This document shows positions 52,118-64,000 of a stretch of 64,000 nt of DNA, one piece after another (position 1 is the stretch's first letter; each line of letters begins with the position of its first letter). The notes under the pieces are model-generated. The model was not told where the DNA came from. It saw nothing but the letters and a program-made list of their open reading frames with translations, and did no database searches. The stretch comes from Struthio camelus (Eukaryota; Chordata; Aves; Struthioniformes; Struthionidae), in contig NC_090952.1 of assembly GCF_040807025.1 (NCBI RefSeq), positions 5,844,001 through 5,908,000 on the forward strand. The letters are read 5' to 3'. A program made the translations under genes and the position numbers.

Positions 52118-54745
52118 GCTCATGTCAATCCTTTGAAGGTGTCTTCCTGGCTGTTTTGCTATTGTTGCTCCTTCAGAAGCCTCGCAGTGCTGTTCAGAGG
52201 CCCCTCTTGCACCCCTCCATCCCATTCCCCCTCTTTCTTCCTCCTTGATCCCCTGCCCCACACATTGCTTACTCCGTTCTGCACGGGTCCACTACCCCCC
52301 GTGAACAACCCCAAATCCTCAGGACTCCTCATCACTTGCAAAGCCCAGGTTATCCCTCTCCCAGACTATGCCTGTAGTGGCCTCAGGGCCAGGTAAGTAG
52401 AGACTGGAGGCTTTTGGCCTTTGCCCTTGTCTGTTCTCCCTCGCCTGTCAGGTTCAGGTCTCTGTGGAGTTTTCTTCTCACTTGCCCCTTGGTCCTCGAT
52501 CAGGTAACCTTAATGAAGCAGAGGCTCTCGCCAGCCACAAACCCTCCCAACGTCTCCCCAGCACTCTCCTGCTCGCCCCCTCCCCATGTTCCCCCAGCAA
52601 CAAGGCTCAGCACCTTCTCCACAAAGGCACCTCAACGCACACGCGCGCACTGCACACACGCCCCAGTGCTCTCCTGAGGAAAAAAAAAAAAAAAGCCCCT
52701 CGAGTGGTTATGTGTGGAAAAGACGAGGCATTGGCCAGGTGATGCTTCCAGGTAGCACCAGCGTGCGGAGGGCACAAGTAGGAAGGGGGTGCTGCCGAGC
52801 GTGCCCTTTGCAAGTGAACAAGCTCTTTCCTGAGCAGCTCTTGCTCCTTTCATTGAAGAGGCCAATTTCTGCTCTGCCAAGCAGAGAGAGGTTGACATCT
52901 CGGACACTTTGCCATGGCCTTCCCCCAGGCTTCGGACACCTCTGTACCACATACACGCAAGCAAGCGCTTCTTTGTCCCACTCCCGTTGCACTTGGGTGA
53001 GCAGAGGCACACGGACAGGAAGGTGACAGAAGGCTTGCCTACACATGGACCTGTCTTTGGTGGATGTTCTCCTCCCGAGCTGCGTGAATATGCTCTCCTG
53101 CAGAGACACGGGCATGCTTACACAACTCTCCGGCTCCGGAAGAGGCACCGGCGCCCTGAGCGGGCTGCCTTCCTGGGCTGTTGAAGCCAGGGGCTCTCGG
53201 CAGCCTTTCTGTCCCTGTTGGCTTTCTTGGGCTGCGCAGTCGTGTGCCTTGCAACCGCCTCGGTTGCCCCCTTGGCATCCTCCAGGCTCCTTTGGGCACC
53301 CTCAGATCCCTTCTCCAGGCACGCTCACGTGCTCTCTGCCCCTCTGCCTGTGCTCAGATCCCCTCTCTTCCCCTCATGCATGCTCAAGTCTCCTCTGGTC
53401 CTCTCCCTGCAGCCTCCCAGTCCTTCCATTTCCCTCTGCGAAGCACCTCCTCCACGGGGAACCCAAGCAGTGTGAGGGCGCTGCGAGTATTGTAGGCTGT
53501 GTGCGAGCATCACATTTTTCTTCTGCAAAATGAGTGACTTTGGACTGAAAATGGGGATTTCGGCTCATGAGGATCACATTTTTCAACCCTCCCCCCTCCC
53601 CCAAATTAGCACCCACCCCAAGCCCACTATTCCCAGTGGATGTCCCTAATGCAGAGGCTTTTTAGTGCCGAGGGAAAGAAATGACCATTGCCAAAAAGGG
53701 TTTGGGTTCTGCTTTGTTTTTCTTTTATTTTTCCCAGGCTTTGACACTGTTGGGACACATTCCTGGTGCATTTGTCTGAACGCAGTTCTCAGGGTGAGAG
53801 AGCAAACCCCTCTGCTGCTTCACTAGGCTCGGCCAGCTCCATGCTCGTGGCCTAGGGAAGCAACAGCTAGGGCTCGGCCCTTCCTGCCCACAAGATCACT
53901 GAGGGCAGTCACAGTCTTCCTCTGTGTTCATTCGGTTGCTCCCTTAGGCCTGCCTTCCTCAGCAGAGCCTCTCCTTGCCAGCAGGTGTAGCCCAGCATCC
54001 CCGAGGTGGGGACATGGCAGGGCTGGAAGGCCTGAGGGGAGCCCCAGCCTGGGGAAGCCCTCCTGTGGCTGCGCCTGCCCCCTGGCGGCCTCGGGGAGTG
54101 GGCAGGGAGGTGGGGGCATCTCCCCTAAAGTGCCCCAGGCAGCTCCCCTTCCCCTTGCAGGGCCCATCTTGGCAGGGCCTGGCCGGTCAATGCGTCCCTG
54201 CAGCCCCTCTGTGACATGGGCTGGGGCAGGACGCAGTGAGCGCATCACAGCAACAGCTTCCCCCTGCCCACATCGCCCCGGGAGCCTGAGCTGAGCCCAC
54301 GCGCTTGGCGGTGCTCTCGCTACTGCTCTGCTCTGCTCTGCTCTGCTCTGGAGGAGCTGCTGGGCCGGGAGCAGGAGGAGGCGAGAGGAGGTGGTGGGAC
54401 AGCGCGAGACGCTGTTTGGTGAGGTTCCCAGCAGGACGTTGGAGAGCAGCGGCTTCTCCTGGCCGCAAGACCTATTTGGACTAACTCGGGAGGCTGCGAA
54501 TTCCCTCTGGGCCCCTAGGGAAGTCCTCTGGCCTGCTGGAAATTGCCCGCTGTGGGAGCCCCTCCATTATAGGGCGCTGTCGGGGCTGCACAACTTCCAC
54601 GCTTAGAATCTTGGCTCCCCAGCAACACGTCCACCCCCGTGTCACTCGTGCCTCCTCAGCTGTGGTGAGAGGACCTTTGGCCCTTGCTCCAATAACTGCC
54701 TCCTCCTTTGCTGCTGCCAACACAGGTTTCTCCTGTGACGAGTGT

Positions 54746-55381
54746 TCATGTAGCTGTGGGTTTCGGAGTTACGCTTGTGCTCCTTGGTATGGTGGAGCCA
54801 ACCTGGTTGGCAGGAGTGTTTTGTGCAGTCATGGCTACTCCAGTCTTTGAGGACTGAGAGGGTGCGTGAGAGGAGGAATCATAAAGGTGCTTCATGTCTG
54901 CAGAAGCTGCAGGCAGCTCCTGCGTAACTCCCTGCTGCTGGCTGAGGTTTTGCATTATCATTCCAACTAGACCTTCCGACTACTGGCTCTCGTGTCTACG
55001 GGCTCAGCAATTTCTCTAGTGTCTTGTGAACCAAACACTTGCTTCACTTTCAGCAGATTTCCCTTGTCCTCTTCAGCAGTTTTCATTGCCTGAGAAACTG
55101 CCTCAGGAGTAAAGAGCTTCTCTTGCATGCTTCCAAAAGTTGACATGTGCTTCATATGCTGCTTGAGCTCAGGTTCGGAGGAAGCATGGACCTCAGGCAG
55201 ACTGAAGGAGTCCTTGCAGAAGAAGTCAAAACGTCTTTACCTTCCTCTTTCTCAGTAAGTTCTGTCTTCCACCCAGCACTCTGATGCCCTTGCACTTTTC
55301 ACGCAGCTGAACAAACGCCTTCCAAAGTGCACTGCGCTCCACAAGAGCCTCTGTCTTTGCTCCCTGTAGGCGTGCTATAGC
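54746..55381 (-). pseudogene. Decayed coiled-coil-like coding fragment, unit 3
   Basis: Third copy of the fragment, in the same position relative to the ATAD2-like gene. Confidence 0.4.
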
Positions 55382-55545
55382 CTGAGAGAAAGGAAATCAT
55401 CTGTCATATGCTATCAAGCTCCACTGGAAAGTACGTTAGAGGCAGCCTTTCTCGGAAGGGCTAATTCCCCACGCCTAAGCGGGGACATGAAAATGTCCGT
55501 GCGCACAGCGCAGTCCCAAAGTAGAGCTAGCTTCTGTCATTGTAG

Positions 55546-64000
<8,455 letters not shown>

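Overview
The window is eukaryotic, and vertebrate. About 11.7-13 kb of it, repeated almost three times, is a spliced gene with GT-AG introns, AATAAA polyadenylation signals and a protein clearly of the ATAD2 family (AAA+ ATPase chromatin factor). Introns are short (about 0.13-1.1 kb) and the sequence is GC-rich with no interspersed element I could recognise. With a CpG-rich short-period satellite beside it, this suggests a bird or other sauropsid microchromosome or sex chromosome. That placement is inference; nothing in the window proves the clade.

Region 1 (1-about 26,272) is one uninterrupted satellite array. The monomer is 20 bp (consensus GRGSCTRAAACCACTSCGYC), often alternating as 40-bp dimers. 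Above that sits a 1,438-bp higher-order repeat (HOR-A; units start at 1, 1439, 2877, 4315, 5913, 7351 and 8789; the fourth is 1,598 bp through an internal 160-bp duplication). From about 7.2 kb a larger 5,215-bp super-repeat (HOR-B) takes over, built of about 1.5 HOR-A units plus about 3.06 kb of rearranged monomers. It runs for two full copies and a third that is interrupted by extra DNA near 21.1-22.1 kb. The last 2 kb are irregular. There is no gene in this region; its open frames are by-products of a stop-poor repeat.

Region 2 (26,274-64,000) is a head-to-tail tandem array of a 12,996-12,997-bp unit: 26,274-39,270, 39,271-52,266, and 52,267 to the window edge. Each unit holds one plus-strand ATAD2-like gene in its last 9.5 kb. 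The first 3.3 kb is a spacer or possible 5' region with a decayed minus-strand coding fragment and simple repeats. I could follow 19 exons that join in frame into about 818 codons, from acidic N-terminal exons to the stop. The AAA1 ATPase site is intact, a degenerate AAA2 is present, and the C-terminal tail is recognisable. The bromodomain that defines ATAD2 is absent, and the LRxRK-type N-terminal exon is locally triplicated. The third copy is cut by the window edge exactly at the acceptor of its sixteenth exon.

Copies differ at only about a dozen sites that I noticed by eye, and copy 3 looks like copy 1 in its middle part but like copy 2 further 3', so the array is young and/or kept uniform by gene conversion or unequal exchange. 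The overall picture is an ampliconic, bromodomain-less ATAD2 paralog family abutting a multi-level satellite.
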